Source: Roseibium sp. HPY-6
GTDB taxonomy: Bacteria; Pseudomonadota; Alphaproteobacteria; Rhizobiales; Stappiaceae
NCBI RefSeq assembly: GCF_040530035.1
Contig: NZ_JBEWCD010000001.1
Location: 2,046,001 to 2,110,000, forward strand
Direction of reading: 5' to 3'
DNA length: 64,000 nt
Shown here: in pieces, positions 27,116 through 35,469 of the stretch
How positions within the stretch are numbered: the first letter of the stretch is position 1
Layout of the letters: the number at the start of each line of letters is the position of its first letter
Program-made: the position numbers and the translations under genes
Notes under the pieces: model-generated
Databases searched by the model: none
The model's input: only the letters and a program-made list of their open reading frames with translations
What the model was told of the DNA's origin: nothing

Positions 27116-27501
27116 GCCGCATCTCCGATCTTACAGGCCCCGGAAAGAGTGACCGCCCCGTCGGCACTGCGGCGTATTTCGATGTCAACCAGACCCTGTG
27201 TGTCTGGATATTCCGAAATGGAAATCGTCAACTCTTCATCCGCATAGGAAGGGTTCGGAAACATCAGCGTTTGCAGCTCGTGGTCACGCCCCGGGTAAAG
27301 TGCCTGCAAGTGTCCGAAAACCCGCGCGTAAAGAAGCATTCCATGCGACACGGTTCTTCCGAACCGCGTGCGGGCGGAAAAATCCGGATCGACATGTATC
27401 GGATTGTCGTCGCCCGAAAGCCTGGCGAATTCATCGAAATCCGCCTGTCGCGGTGTCCAGGTGAAGGTGGTACAAGTCGGCTTTTCGGCGGAGTGGCTCA
27501 T
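27112..27501 (-). CDS. MaoC-family dehydratase (enoyl-CoA hydratase 2-like)
   Basis: A 129-aa hotdog protein with the intact hydratase motif: FARLSGDDNPIHVDPDFSARTRFGRTVSHGML, whose Asp and His match the (R)-specific hydratase pair. It probably hydrates or dehydrates a CoA thioester. It starts 3 bp after the acyl-CoA ligase stop and overlaps the start of the second hotdog gene (ATGA), so the two hotdog proteins are made together and may form a heteromer. Confidence 0.85.
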   Translation of the reverse strand: MSHSAEKPTCTTFTWTPRQADFDEFARLSGDDNPIHVDPDFSARTRFGRTVSHGMLLYARVFGHLQALYPGRDHELQTLMFPNPSYADEELTISISEYPDTQGLVDIEIRRSADGAVTLSGACKIGDAA

Positions 27502-27504
27502 GGC

Positions 27505-29046
27505 TTACGCATCCTCCGCAACCGGTTGCGAAGAAAAACTGTCTTTGAGGACGTTCTTGCGCACCTTGCCTGCAGCAGTCCGGGGCAGATCCTCAACCAC
27601 TTCGAAGCTTTTGGGGATCTTGTAAGGTGCCAGATGCCGCCTGCACCAGGCGGGCAGGTCTGCCGTGTCAAGCTTCGCACCTGGCCGCAGGATCAGGTAA
27701 CCTGCACCAACCTCGCCCCATTTTTCGTCGGGCACGCCGATGACGACGGCTTCCAGAATGGCGGGATGGCTGACCAGAACCTTTTCGACCTCGGCGGGAT
27801 AGACGTTCTCGCCGCCGGAAATGTACATGTCCTTTATCCGGTCAACGATGAAGTAGTAGCCGTCCTCGTCCCGCCGGGCAACATCGCCTGACTTCAGCCA
27901 TCCGTCTTCGGTGAAAGCTCTTTGTGTTGCCTCGGGGTTGTCCATGTACCCGGGTGTAATGTTCGGTCCCCGGAACTGAACCTCGCCTTCGCCGGGGCCT
28001 TCGACAACCTCGCCGTCCGCATCGACGAGCCTGACATCGGTCAGCATTTGTGCTTTGCCGACAGAACCTATTTTTCTGTCCGCATTGTCCCCATCCATGA
28101 GAAAAACCGTCGGTCCCGTCTCAGTCATGCCCATGCCGTTGCAGATGGTCACGCCGCGTTTGCGGAAATCAATGAGAAGATGCTTCGGAACAGGAGCGCC
28201 GCCGCATCCCAGCGAACGAACACTTGAGAAATCCGTCTTGCGGATTTTTGCCGAAAGCGCCAGTGCCTGATAAATCGCCGGCACGCCGAAAAAAGTGGTA
28301 ACCTTGCCTGCATTTATCAGGTCAAGCACAAGATCGGGCTCGAACTTGCGCAAGACGACCGACGATCCTCCGTTGAGGAAGATTGGAAGTGTCGGGAGAT
28401 TAATCCCGGCCGTGTGAAAGAGGGGCAGGAAATTGACGCCCTTTTCGCCAACACTCAGCCCGGTCGCCTGGCAATAGTTTGTCATGTTGGCGTAGGCCAT
28501 GCCGGCGGTCTGGATAACGGCTTTCGGCAGGCCGGTCGTCCCGGACGTATACAAAAGATACCACGGCGCATTTGTCTTGATGCGACCGCAGCCGATGGCC
28601 GCGGAGCTAGATTGCACCAGTAGTGGATCAAGCGCGCTCTGCGCGTTCGCTGCAGCGCAGATCGGCAGAACGTCCACCCCGCTTTCCCGGACCAACTCCG
28701 TTGCAATTGCAGCATTTTCTTTGTCGGCAAAAAGCAGCCGAGCGGCGGACTCTTCAAGGATGGGTTTCAGTTCGGCAACCGGCTGACGCCAGTTGAGCGG
28801 AATGAGCAGGATCCCCGTCTTTTGCGCAGCAAACAACAAAACGAAGAAGTCCGGGTGGTTGTGGCAAAGAACCGCAATGCGGTCGCCCCTTTTGAGCCCG
28901 TGGCCAAGAAGCAGGTTTCCAAGGCGGCTTGCCCGGCTGTTCACTTCACAAAACGTATAGGCCAATCCGCTTTCGTGGTCGGTGAAGGCCAGCCTATCGG
29001 GCGTTAGTTCCGCCCGCTTTGCCGCCATGTCGGTCAAAAACTCCAT
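27505..29046 (-). CDS. AMP-dependent acyl-CoA ligase
   Basis: A 513-aa ANL-family enzyme that activates a carboxylic acid to its CoA thioester via an acyl-adenylate. Motifs: YTSGTTGLPKAV (P-loop), GMGMTETGP, WLKSGDVARRDEDGYYFIVDR and the C-terminal catalytic Lys region PRTAAGKVRKN. ATG 29046 has GGGAGG 6 bases upstream. It resembles medium/long-chain or aromatic acid ligases; the substrate cannot be decided from sequence alone. It lies in the operon tetR - enoyl-CoA hydratase - ligase - two hotdog genes. Confidence 0.88.
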   Translation of the reverse strand: MEFLTDMAAKRAELTPDRLAFTDHESGLAYTFCEVNSRASRLGNLLLGHGLKRGDRIAVLCHNHPDFFVLLFAAQKTGILLIPLNWRQPVAELKPILEESAARLLFADKENAAIATELVRESGVDVLPICAAANAQSALDPLLVQSSSAAIGCGRIKTNAPWYLLYTSGTTGLPKAVIQTAGMAYANMTNYCQATGLSVGEKGVNFLPLFHTAGINLPTLPIFLNGGSSVVLRKFEPDLVLDLINAGKVTTFFGVPAIYQALALSAKIRKTDFSSVRSLGCGGAPVPKHLLIDFRKRGVTICNGMGMTETGPTVFLMDGDNADRKIGSVGKAQMLTDVRLVDADGEVVEGPGEGEVQFRGPNITPGYMDNPEATQRAFTEDGWLKSGDVARRDEDGYYFIVDRIKDMYISGGENVYPAEVEKVLVSHPAILEAVVIGVPDEKWGEVGAGYLILRPGAKLDTADLPAWCRRHLAPYKIPKSFEVVEDLPRTAAGKVRKNVLKDSFSSQPVAEDA

Positions 29047-29086
29047 GTGTCCTCCCAACACCTGGTGTTCAAATAGGGCTCCGGTT

Positions 29087-29872
29087 TCAGGCGCTCTTGC
29101 TGGTAAAAGTCTTCAGTCCGGCAATGGTCTCAGGCCGGGCAACGAGTTCGAGAAAGTGTTCTTTTTCGTTTTCAAGACGTTTGCGCACGGCTTCAAGGCG
29201 CTGTGCATCCCAGACATTTTGCCGGGTGGCCACATGGCTCTGCTGGTGCCGCGCACCAAGAGCCGCGACCCAGTCCGCGACATCTGCCTCAAGACGGGAC
29301 GGTTTTGAGATCCGTGACACCAGACCGAGCGCCAAGGCATCGTCTGCAAAGATCCTTTCGTTCAGATACTGGATCTGAAGCGATCTGGCCGGTCCGATGC
29401 GATCGCTCAAGAGCGCGGTCCAGCCCCCATCCGGACCGAAGCCGACTTCCGAATAGTAGGGTTGAATGAAGGCGTCCTCGGACATCGCGACCATGTCGGC
29501 AGCGAAGACCAGACCCGCAGACCCTCCTGTCACGGGCCCGTTGACGGCCGTCAGAACCGGCGCTGGAAACGTCAGAAGATCAAGGATCGCGTCGTGGAGG
29601 AGACCAACGAGACACTCCGAATAGGTCTGAAGGTCTTTTTTGCAAGCACCGTGATCCAGAAATCCCAGCAAGTCTCCACCCGTCGAAAAGCTGCCACCTT
29701 TGGCGCAGATAACAAGCGCTGCAGGCTTGTTTCTAGCTGCCGCCTGGATTGCCGCTCTCAGATCAAGAAGCAGATCAGGAACCAGCGCGTTGTGGCGATG
29801 AGGACGGTTCAACCGGACCCAGAGCGCACCGTCCCGCTCTTCCGTCTCGACAAGTCCAGGCGCCGATTTCAC
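29087..29872 (-). CDS. Enoyl-CoA hydratase/isomerase family protein
   Basis: A 261-aa crotonase-fold protein: LWVRLNRPHRHNALVPDLL, oxyanion-hole segments GGSFSTGGDLLGF and VNGPVTGGSAGLVFAADM, and IQPYYSEVGFGPDGGWTALLSDRIG with a candidate catalytic Glu. Reaction could be hydration, isomerisation or ring opening of a CoA ester. The ATG overlaps the TetR stop by 4 bp. A 40-bp gap precedes the ligase gene. Confidence 0.87.
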   Translation of the reverse strand: MKSAPGLVETEERDGALWVRLNRPHRHNALVPDLLLDLRAAIQAAARNKPAALVICAKGGSFSTGGDLLGFLDHGACKKDLQTYSECLVGLLHDAILDLLTFPAPVLTAVNGPVTGGSAGLVFAADMVAMSEDAFIQPYYSEVGFGPDGGWTALLSDRIGPARSLQIQYLNERIFADDALALGLVSRISKPSRLEADVADWVAALGARHQQSHVATRQNVWDAQRLEAVRKRLENEKEHFLELVARPETIAGLKTFTSKSA

Positions 29873-30495
29873 GGTTTGATACCATTGGCGATCAGGTCGT
29901 AGGCGCTCTCGACAAGCTCTGCTATCGGCGTTTTGGTCTTGAAGACGACAAGCTGTTCGCCGAGCGCGCGCGCTATTCCCATCAGGGCCCAGGCGCGCGT
30001 GTCGGGATCCCCTGCAGAGATTTGTCCCGAGGCGGCCGCATCGACGAGACCCGGGCGGTAGCCGTCGGCGAACGCCTCATAGTATTCACGATAGGCCTGC
30101 GGATCGACAAAGAGGGCCTCCTGAACAATCCGGTAAAGGTCAGGATGCGCTTCAACGAATTCCAGAAACGCGCGCAGTCCTTCCTTTTCGGCTGAAAGCC
30201 TGTCCTCTATGTCCTGTGTCGCCTCGGAAATCGTGTGGCGAACAAGGCGCCCCATTTCCAGGACAAGTTCGGAAAATACCTCTTCCTTGGTCTTGAAATA
30301 GATGTAAAACGTGCCCTGGGCCACCCCGGCTTCGCTGGTTATGTGACCGATGGAGGCATCATTGTAACCTCGTGCGCCGATGACACGTTCGGCGGCTGAA
30401 AGAATCGCCTTTCTCGTCGCCTCGCCCCTGGCGGTTTTCGGCTGATTGAAAGGCGCCTTGAGCGGCACATCCAAGGTGCTGGCCGATCTGTTCAC
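29869..30495 (-). CDS. TetR-family regulator of the acyl-CoA operon
   Basis: A 208-aa repressor starting, in my reading, at GTG 30495. The N-terminal HTH is at ~residues 25-70 (ATRKAILSAAERVIGARGYNDASIGHITSEAGVAQGTFYIYFKTKEEVF), followed by a helical ligand domain. GTG 30495 has GGAG with 7-base spacing, whereas the upstream ATG (30522) lies inside the 24-bp palindrome at 30517-30540 and has no ribosome site. First gene of the operon and probably autoregulated. The same palindrome sits at the promoter of the Liv-type importer operon, so it likely controls both. Confidence 0.88.
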   Translation of the reverse strand: MNRSASTLDVPLKAPFNQPKTARGEATRKAILSAAERVIGARGYNDASIGHITSEAGVAQGTFYIYFKTKEEVFSELVLEMGRLVRHTISEATQDIEDRLSAEKEGLRAFLEFVEAHPDLYRIVQEALFVDPQAYREYYEAFADGYRPGLVDAAASGQISAGDPDTRAWALMGIARALGEQLVVFKTKTPIAELVESAYDLIANGIKP

Positions 30496-30516
30496 GTCGA
30501 TACTCCAAAAACTATG

Positions 30517-30540
30517 AAACATGAATCAGTATTCATGTTT
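30517..30540. promoter_or_regulatory. TetR operator, copy 1 (at tetR)
   Basis: Perfect 10-bp arms AAACATGAAT and ATTCATGTTT flank CAGT. It lies directly upstream of the GTG start of the TetR gene. A near-identical site (21 of 24 positions, same CAGT centre) is at 47529-47552. Confidence 0.75.
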
Positions 30541-30677
30541 GCCTCTTGAAAGCAATAGTCTTATATAAGCGGTTGAAAACAAAAGCGATCGTGGTTCAAA
30601 TTGCTGGTAATACGGGAGCGCAGCGTTGTTTTTTCCGGTTGCGACAGCTCTATGACGTTTGGCCGCATCACGTGCGT

Positions 30678-30691
30678 TTGACCTTGATCAA
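30678..30691 (+). promoter_or_regulatory. FNR-type binding site upstream of hemA
   Basis: TTGACCTTGATCAA fits the FNR/FnrL consensus TTGAT-N4-ATCAA at nine of ten defined positions. It lies about 160 bp upstream of the hemA ATG. FnrL control of hemA by oxygen is established in Rhodobacter, which makes this location meaningful; binding here is inferred. Confidence 0.6.
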
Positions 30692-30852
30692 GGCGAATTG
30701 TCTATTTATGCAGTTTTGAATAACTTAAAGGTGCCCGATAATTGACTTCAGATGGTTGGGGCCTGAAGCACACTGCCGAGACGCGATAAATCGGCGGGAA
30801 CAGGACGAGAGGCGCTGGTCGGAAGAAACCAGCGATAAAGAGGACCGGTATC

Positions 30853-32070
30853 ATGGACGTGAATGCGTATCTCGAAGAGCGCTTGGGCAAACTTCATGAC
30901 AATGGTAATTACCGGGTCTTCGCAGATCTTGAGCGTCAATCAGGAAATTTCCCCCGGGCAACGCGCTATCGCGAAGACGGCTCGCAGCAGGACGTCACTG
31001 TATGGTGCTCCAACGATTATCTTGGAATGGGCCAGCATGATAAGGTTGTTGGCGCGATGCAGGATGTCATCGCCAAATGCGGCGCTGGCGCTGGTGGAAC
31101 ACGCAATATCTCGGGCACAAATCACTATCACGTCCTTCTGGAACGCGAATTGGCCGATCTTCACGCCAAGGAAGCGGCCCTGATCTTCACATCCGGATAT
31201 GTCTCCAACTGGGCCGCATTGGGCACGCTGGCGTCCCAGGTGCCGGGCATGATCGTATACTCCGACAGCCTTAATCATGCGTCCATGATCGAGGGGATTC
31301 GTCACGCACGCTGCGAGAAGCGGATCTTCAAGCACAATGATTATGAAGATCTTGAGCGCCTGATGGCCGCGGACGATCCGGACGCGCCGAAAATGGTCGC
31401 GTTCGAGAGCGTTTATTCCATGGACGGAGACATCGCGCCGATCAAGGAAATTTGCGACGTCGCCGACAAGTTCGGCGCCCTCACCTATCTCGATGAGGTA
31501 CACGCCGTCGGCATGTATGGCGCACGCGGCGGCGGCGTTGCCGAACGCGAAGGCCTGATGGATCGTCTGACAATCATCGAAGGCACGCTTGGCAAGGCGT
31601 TCGGTGTCATGGGCGGTTACATCACCGGCAGCAAGACGGTCGTGGATTTCATCCGGTCCTTTGCGTCCGGCTTTATCTTCACCACAGCACTGCCCCCGGC
31701 GCTTGCTGCAGGCGCAACGGCTTCCATCAAGCACCTGAAGGAAAGCCCGTTCGAGCGCAAGGCACACAAGGACCGGGTCGCACAAGTTCGTGCGGCGCTG
31801 GACAAACGCGGCATTCCGCATATGGAAAATCCGAGCCACATCGTGCCGGTCATGGTCGGCGATGCGAAGAAGTGCAAGTGGATCTCCGACATCCTGCTGG
31901 AGACCTATGGCATCTACGTTCAGCCGATCAATTACCCGACGGTGCCGGTCGGCACGGAGCGCCTGCGTTTTACGCCTACACCACTGCACACGGCAGCCGA
32001 CATCGAGCATCTTGCTGATTCAATCAACGATCTCTGGTCGCAATGCGCGCTTGCCCGCGCCGTGGCCTGA
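30853..32070 (+). CDS. hemA: 5-aminolevulinate synthase
   Basis: A 405-aa PLP enzyme condensing glycine and succinyl-CoA to 5-aminolevulinate, the committed step of heme synthesis by the C4 route. Visible features: [49 protein letters not shown] and the PLP lysine Lys248 in [13 protein letters not shown]. Length matches alphaproteobacterial HemA. The gene is monocistronic: a strong terminator follows at 32106-32131. An FNR-type site upstream suggests oxygen control. Confidence 0.97.
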   Translation: MDVNAYLEERLGKLHDNGNYRVFADLERQSGNFPRATRYREDGSQQDVTVWCSNDYLGMGQHDKVVGAMQDVIAKCGAGAGGTRNISGTNHYHVLLERELADLHAKEAALIFTSGYVSNWAALGTLASQVPGMIVYSDSLNHASMIEGIRHARCEKRIFKHNDYEDLERLMAADDPDAPKMVAFESVYSMDGDIAPIKEICDVADKFGALTYLDEVHAVGMYGARGGGVAEREGLMDRLTIIEGTLGKAFGVMGGYITGSKTVVDFIRSFASGFIFTTALPPALAAGATASIKHLKESPFERKAHKDRVAQVRAALDKRGIPHMENPSHIVPVMVGDAKKCKWISDILLETYGIYVQPINYPTVPVGTERLRFTPTPLHTAADIEHLADSINDLWSQCALARAVA

Positions 32071-32105
32071 TCCGTTCCTTCTCCTCCCGGAAGGTAGACC
32101 CTGCA

Positions 32106-32131
32106 CCCGCCCTTCAAGGGCGGGTTTTTTT
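32106..32131 (+). terminator. Rho-independent terminator of hemA
   Basis: CCCGCCC and GGGCGGG pair around TTCAA and are followed by seven T residues (32125-32131), 35 bp after the hemA stop codon. Confidence 0.9.
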
Positions 32132-32601
32132 GCGCCTGTTTTCTGCTCGCATCACGTCCGCCATTTCAATCTTATGGAAACAGGCGACACCACCCGTCCC
32201 TGCATTTTTGCAAGGGCTTAATTCCTGTTTGCAGCATGCAAAGGCGATAAGCTGGCTAGCCGCGCTTGTCACAAGAATTCGGATCACCACATCCAATAGA
32301 CCGCAGCGTTGTTAACACAACAGCCTTGGAAACCCAGAGCTCTATTAGATGATACGCAGCCGCTTCATGGAACCAATTCAGCTCGTATCCAAGGCGCTGA
32401 GCACAGCGCAATATGGGTTATCGTGCGAGTTCCGCAACGAAGGAGATGGGTTGAATTGGCCGACCGAAGGCTCGATTTTCGGGTCCGCTGGACTGCGTTG
32501 CCCTCTGTTTGTGGTCACCCGAACCACCGCGCAGAGCGCGTCTCACCAGCAAACACGAAAACCGGGTCAAGAGGCTCCGTATTATTTAATAGGTCTCTAA
32601 T
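32132..32601. other. Intergenic region without recognised features
   Basis: About 470 bp between the hemA terminator and a small ORF. Short open frames occur but none shows protein-like composition or a convincing ribosome site together with similarity. No RNA gene or strong repeat is evident. Confidence 0.5.
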
Positions 32602-32808
32602 ATGCGCACTAATCTTATTAAGCTTGAATCGATTGCCGGTGGCCAGGTTTGGGTCAACCCGGCTTTCATTGCATCTATTGAGGATTATGAGAAATACGCC
32701 ACGATAAGGATGGCCGCACCAGAGCACGAAGGCAGCGGCGTGGCTTACAGCGTCAACGAGAAGGCACATACAATCGTCGCAGCGATTGAAGCTGCGGAAA
32801 ATGATTAG
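32602..32808 (+). CDS. Small protein, weakly FlbD-like
   Basis: A 68-aa soluble protein: MRTNLIKLESIAGGQVWVNP, then FIASIEDYEK, TIRMAAPEH and a C-terminal helix VNEKAHTIVAAIEAAE. The pattern of a short beta-hairpin with 'vwVNP..I..IE' and a final helix resembles FlbD-type small proteins, but flagellar genes are absent here and the match is only by eye. An AGG lies 8 bases before the ATG. Base composition is lower in GC than neighbours. Confidence 0.5.
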   Translation: MRTNLIKLESIAGGQVWVNPAFIASIEDYEKYATIRMAAPEHEGSGVAYSVNEKAHTIVAAIEAAEND

Positions 32809-32984
32809 CGTTGCGTCGATCTAGACTTGATCTGCATCTTCATTGCGCAAATTCCTTGATTGAAAATTCAAACAATTCGTGATGGAGAGCCCTCGTCGCT
32901 CTTACATGTTTTGTCACGCGACACTGCCTTTTCCGGCGACTGCCCTAACTTTCAAAGAAGTGTCGGTCGAGCGGAGCAAAATTG

Positions 32985-33722
32985 ATGAGAATTGCCTTTG
33001 TAGCTGTATTCACCTGGTTCCTGTTGCTGGCATCCCCTGCTCTCGCCGAAGAACTCGACCTTGAGCTTGTGCTCCTTGCCGACGCCACAGGATCGATCGA
33101 CGATGCTGAAATCCGGTTTCAGCGGGCCGGATATGCGGAAGCGATCACGGATCCGTCAGTTCTGAGCGCGATTGCAAGCAATGCTTATGGCAAGATCGTT
33201 GTGACCTATGTCGAGTGGGCGGACATGTTCTCCCAGGACGTGGTGGTCGACTGGACGGTGATCGACGGTAAGGCCTCTGCCGAGGAGTTCGCCGGCAAGC
33301 TCATGGAAAAGCCGCGCCAGGCCTATGGACGGAATGCGATCGGCGCAGCGCTCTTGAAAGGCAAGGAACTTATTGATGAGAATGCCTACACCGGCCTGCG
33401 CCGCGTGATTGACCTGTCCGCGGACAGCGCCAACAACTGGAACGGCCCGCCGATCCGCGAGGCGCGGGACACCGTGGTTTCCGCAGGTATTGTCATCAAC
33501 GGACTTGCAGTCTTGTGCAGACACTGCTCCGGCCGTCCGGTTTCCTATGATCTGGAACAAAGATTTCACGACGAGATCATCGGTGGCCCGGCGGCTTTTG
33601 TCGTCACTGCGGACAGCGCCGAAACCTTCGCAGATGCCGTACGCAAAAAGCTGATTCTCGAAATCGCCACAAAACCCGAAGATGCGGAAAAGATTCTGAC
33701 ACGGCTCGCGCGGGCTGAGTAA
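32985..33722 (+). CDS. DUF1194 (von Willebrand A-like) secreted protein
   Basis: A 245-aa protein with a signal peptide (MRIAFVAVFTWFLLLASPALA) and a vWA-like fold: LELVLLADATGSIDDAEIRFQR contains a MIDAS-like D-x-T-x-S variant (DATGS), followed by VDWTVIDG and RRVIDLSADSANNWNG. It belongs to DUF1194, found in alphaproteobacteria, function unknown; probably periplasmic and metal-binding. ATG 32985 is preceded by GGAG at a 9-base distance. Confidence 0.85.
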   Translation: MRIAFVAVFTWFLLLASPALAEELDLELVLLADATGSIDDAEIRFQRAGYAEAITDPSVLSAIASNAYGKIVVTYVEWADMFSQDVVVDWTVIDGKASAEEFAGKLMEKPRQAYGRNAIGAALLKGKELIDENAYTGLRRVIDLSADSANNWNGPPIREARDTVVSAGIVINGLAVLCRHCSGRPVSYDLEQRFHDEIIGGPAAFVVTADSAETFADAVRKKLILEIATKPEDAEKILTRLARAE

Positions 33723-34145
33723 CGGAATCCGACAAGGTTTATCCAACGATAGAACCGGCACCGATCACAATTTTAACCTCGGGTCACTTCACGATTGCCA
33801 CACAGGACTGTCATCTGTTTATGATTTGAATCAGGGAGTTGCCGCCTGCACGTATACCAACCGTAGCAAGCAGAGACCTATCTGACTGTGTTTGGATTCT
33901 GTTCTGCAAGGAGTGTGTTGCAGTCCGATGTGGGACATCGGACAAAGCAGACAACGTGGCAGAACTGGATCCAAGCACAGCCGTTGGTGCCGTTTCCAGG
34001 CTCTGCGGACATCGTTGCATTCCTTGAACGGCCAACCAGGCCGTACTATGGAAAGCGCCTCGCCGCAAAACCTGGAAACGGCATCAGATTGATCTCTACT
34101 TGCTACGGTTGGTATAGATCGCCGTGGGCTTCGGGAGTGAACGTA
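33723..34145. other. Intergenic region with an inverted repeat
   Basis: 423 bp between the DUF1194 gene and the antiporter. An open frame runs in from 33888 in phase with the antiporter, but it has no similarity and lacks a ribosome site. It contains a perfect 9-bp inverted repeat at 33923-33943. Confidence 0.5.
33923..33943. promoter_or_regulatory. Inverted repeat, possible operator upstream of the antiporter
   Basis: GTCCGATGT and ACATCGGAC are exact reverse complements separated by GGG. It lies about 200 bp upstream of the antiporter ATG. The binding protein is unknown; a short RNA hairpin is the alternative. Confidence 0.4.
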
Positions 34146-35393
34146 ATGGCCACCGGTCTTTTGATGCTGGCGATGTTTACGGTCTGCTACACGTTGCTGG
34201 CGAAGACGCTGTCAAATGGCATTCTGACCGCTCCGATCCTGTTCATCGGCTTCGGCTACCTGATGTCGCAGACGGGCCTGATGCCCTTTGCAGAGGCTGA
34301 ACACCTTCTGCACATCGTTGCCGAACTCGCTCTGATCATCCTCTTGTTCCTGGATGCGGCACAGATCAACCTGAAAGCGCTGCGCGAACGGCATCAGTGG
34401 CCGCTCAGAATGCTGCTCATCGGTCTGCCGCTTGCCCTGCTGATCGGGACGGCTGCCGCAGCCCCCTTCCTGACAACGTATCCACTCATCGTCGCAGCGC
34501 TGGTCGCTGCGCTGCTTGCACCGACCGATGCCGCACTCGGCCAGGCCGTCGTGACCAATGAAGCCGTCCCTAAACGTGTCCGGCGCGCGCTCACGCTGGA
34601 GAGCGGCCTGAACGATGGCCTTGCGCTGCCGGTCATCCTGCTCTTTGCAAGTTTAACTGCTGAAATGATGCACCAGGACACCACCAATTGGCTCCTGTTC
34701 GGCGCCAAACAGCTGATCTTCGGACCGCTGGTTGGCGGCATCATGGGATTTGTCGGCGGTTACCTTTTCCTTGCTGCCAAGCGCCGCAAGATGACATCGG
34801 TAACCATTGAGGGCATCGGCGCTATTGCGATGGCGGGAGCTGCCTATCTCGCGGCCGGCATGGTCGACGGCAACGGATTTATTTCTGCCTTTGTCGCGGG
34901 GTTGTGTTTCGGCAATGTCATCAAGGGCCAATGCGCTTTCATCTACGAGTTCACCGAAAGCGAAGGACAGATGCTCGCCTGGGGCGCTTTCTTTCTCATC
35001 GGACTGGCGCTTCTGCCTGAAGCAATTGCGCATCTCGACGCCGGCATGCTGACGATTATCCTCGTCAGCCTGTTCATCGTGAGGCCCCTTGCCGTGTGGC
35101 TGTCGCTTACCGGAACAGACGCGGCTCCGCTCACGAAGCTCTTTTTCGGCTGGTTCGGACCGCGCGGGCTCGCGACCGCGTTGTTTGCACTTCTGGTCGT
35201 AGATGAAATCGATCATGAAATCGGCGAATATCTGTTGAACCTTGCCGTCAATGCCGTCTGGATCAGTGCGGTGCTGCACGGAATTACCGCTGTACCATTT
35301 GCAAAGTGGTATGGTGCCCGCATGTCCGACAATGAAGGAGCTGCCGAAATGGCCGCCATCCCGCCGATGCGGCCGGGCAGCCCGGTCGAATGA
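34146..35393 (+). CDS. Na+/H+ (cation:proton) antiporter, CPA1 family
   Basis: A 415-aa inner-membrane exchanger with about 11-12 hydrophobic helices. The ion-site motifs are visible: LLAPTDAALGQAVV and LESGLNDGLALPVILL (the ND pair), and FFGWFGPRGLATALFALLV near the C-terminus. I chose ATG 34146 because GGAG precedes it by 8 bases and the first helix begins there. It probably exports Na+ or K+ in exchange for H+. It lies upstream of the Rieske gene cluster but separated by 76 bp; a link is not evident. Confidence 0.88.
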   Translation: MATGLLMLAMFTVCYTLLAKTLSNGILTAPILFIGFGYLMSQTGLMPFAEAEHLLHIVAELALIILLFLDAAQINLKALRERHQWPLRMLLIGLPLALLIGTAAAAPFLTTYPLIVAALVAALLAPTDAALGQAVVTNEAVPKRVRRALTLESGLNDGLALPVILLFASLTAEMMHQDTTNWLLFGAKQLIFGPLVGGIMGFVGGYLFLAAKRRKMTSVTIEGIGAIAMAGAAYLAAGMVDGNGFISAFVAGLCFGNVIKGQCAFIYEFTESEGQMLAWGAFFLIGLALLPEAIAHLDAGMLTIILVSLFIVRPLAVWLSLTGTDAAPLTKLFFGWFGPRGLATALFALLVVDEIDHEIGEYLLNLAVNAVWISAVLHGITAVPFAKWYGARMSDNEGAAEMAAIPPMRPGSPVE

Positions 35394-35469
35394 CAATCAG
35401 CTTTTCACGCCATCAGGAATTCAGCCAAGATTTTGCGAAGACATGCGAAATCACTAGCCGGGGGAAGAA

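Larger units (their letters stand above)
30496..30852. other. Divergent control region tetR/hemA
   Basis: A 357-bp non-coding region between divergent tetR and hemA. It contains the TetR palindrome (30517-30540) near tetR and an FNR-type site (30678-30691) on the hemA side. No gene is seen. Confidence 0.7.

Noticed and set aside
32309..32707. 132-codon frame after hemA
   Set aside because: No similarity, Arg-rich random-like composition, overlaps the better-supported 68-aa ORF.
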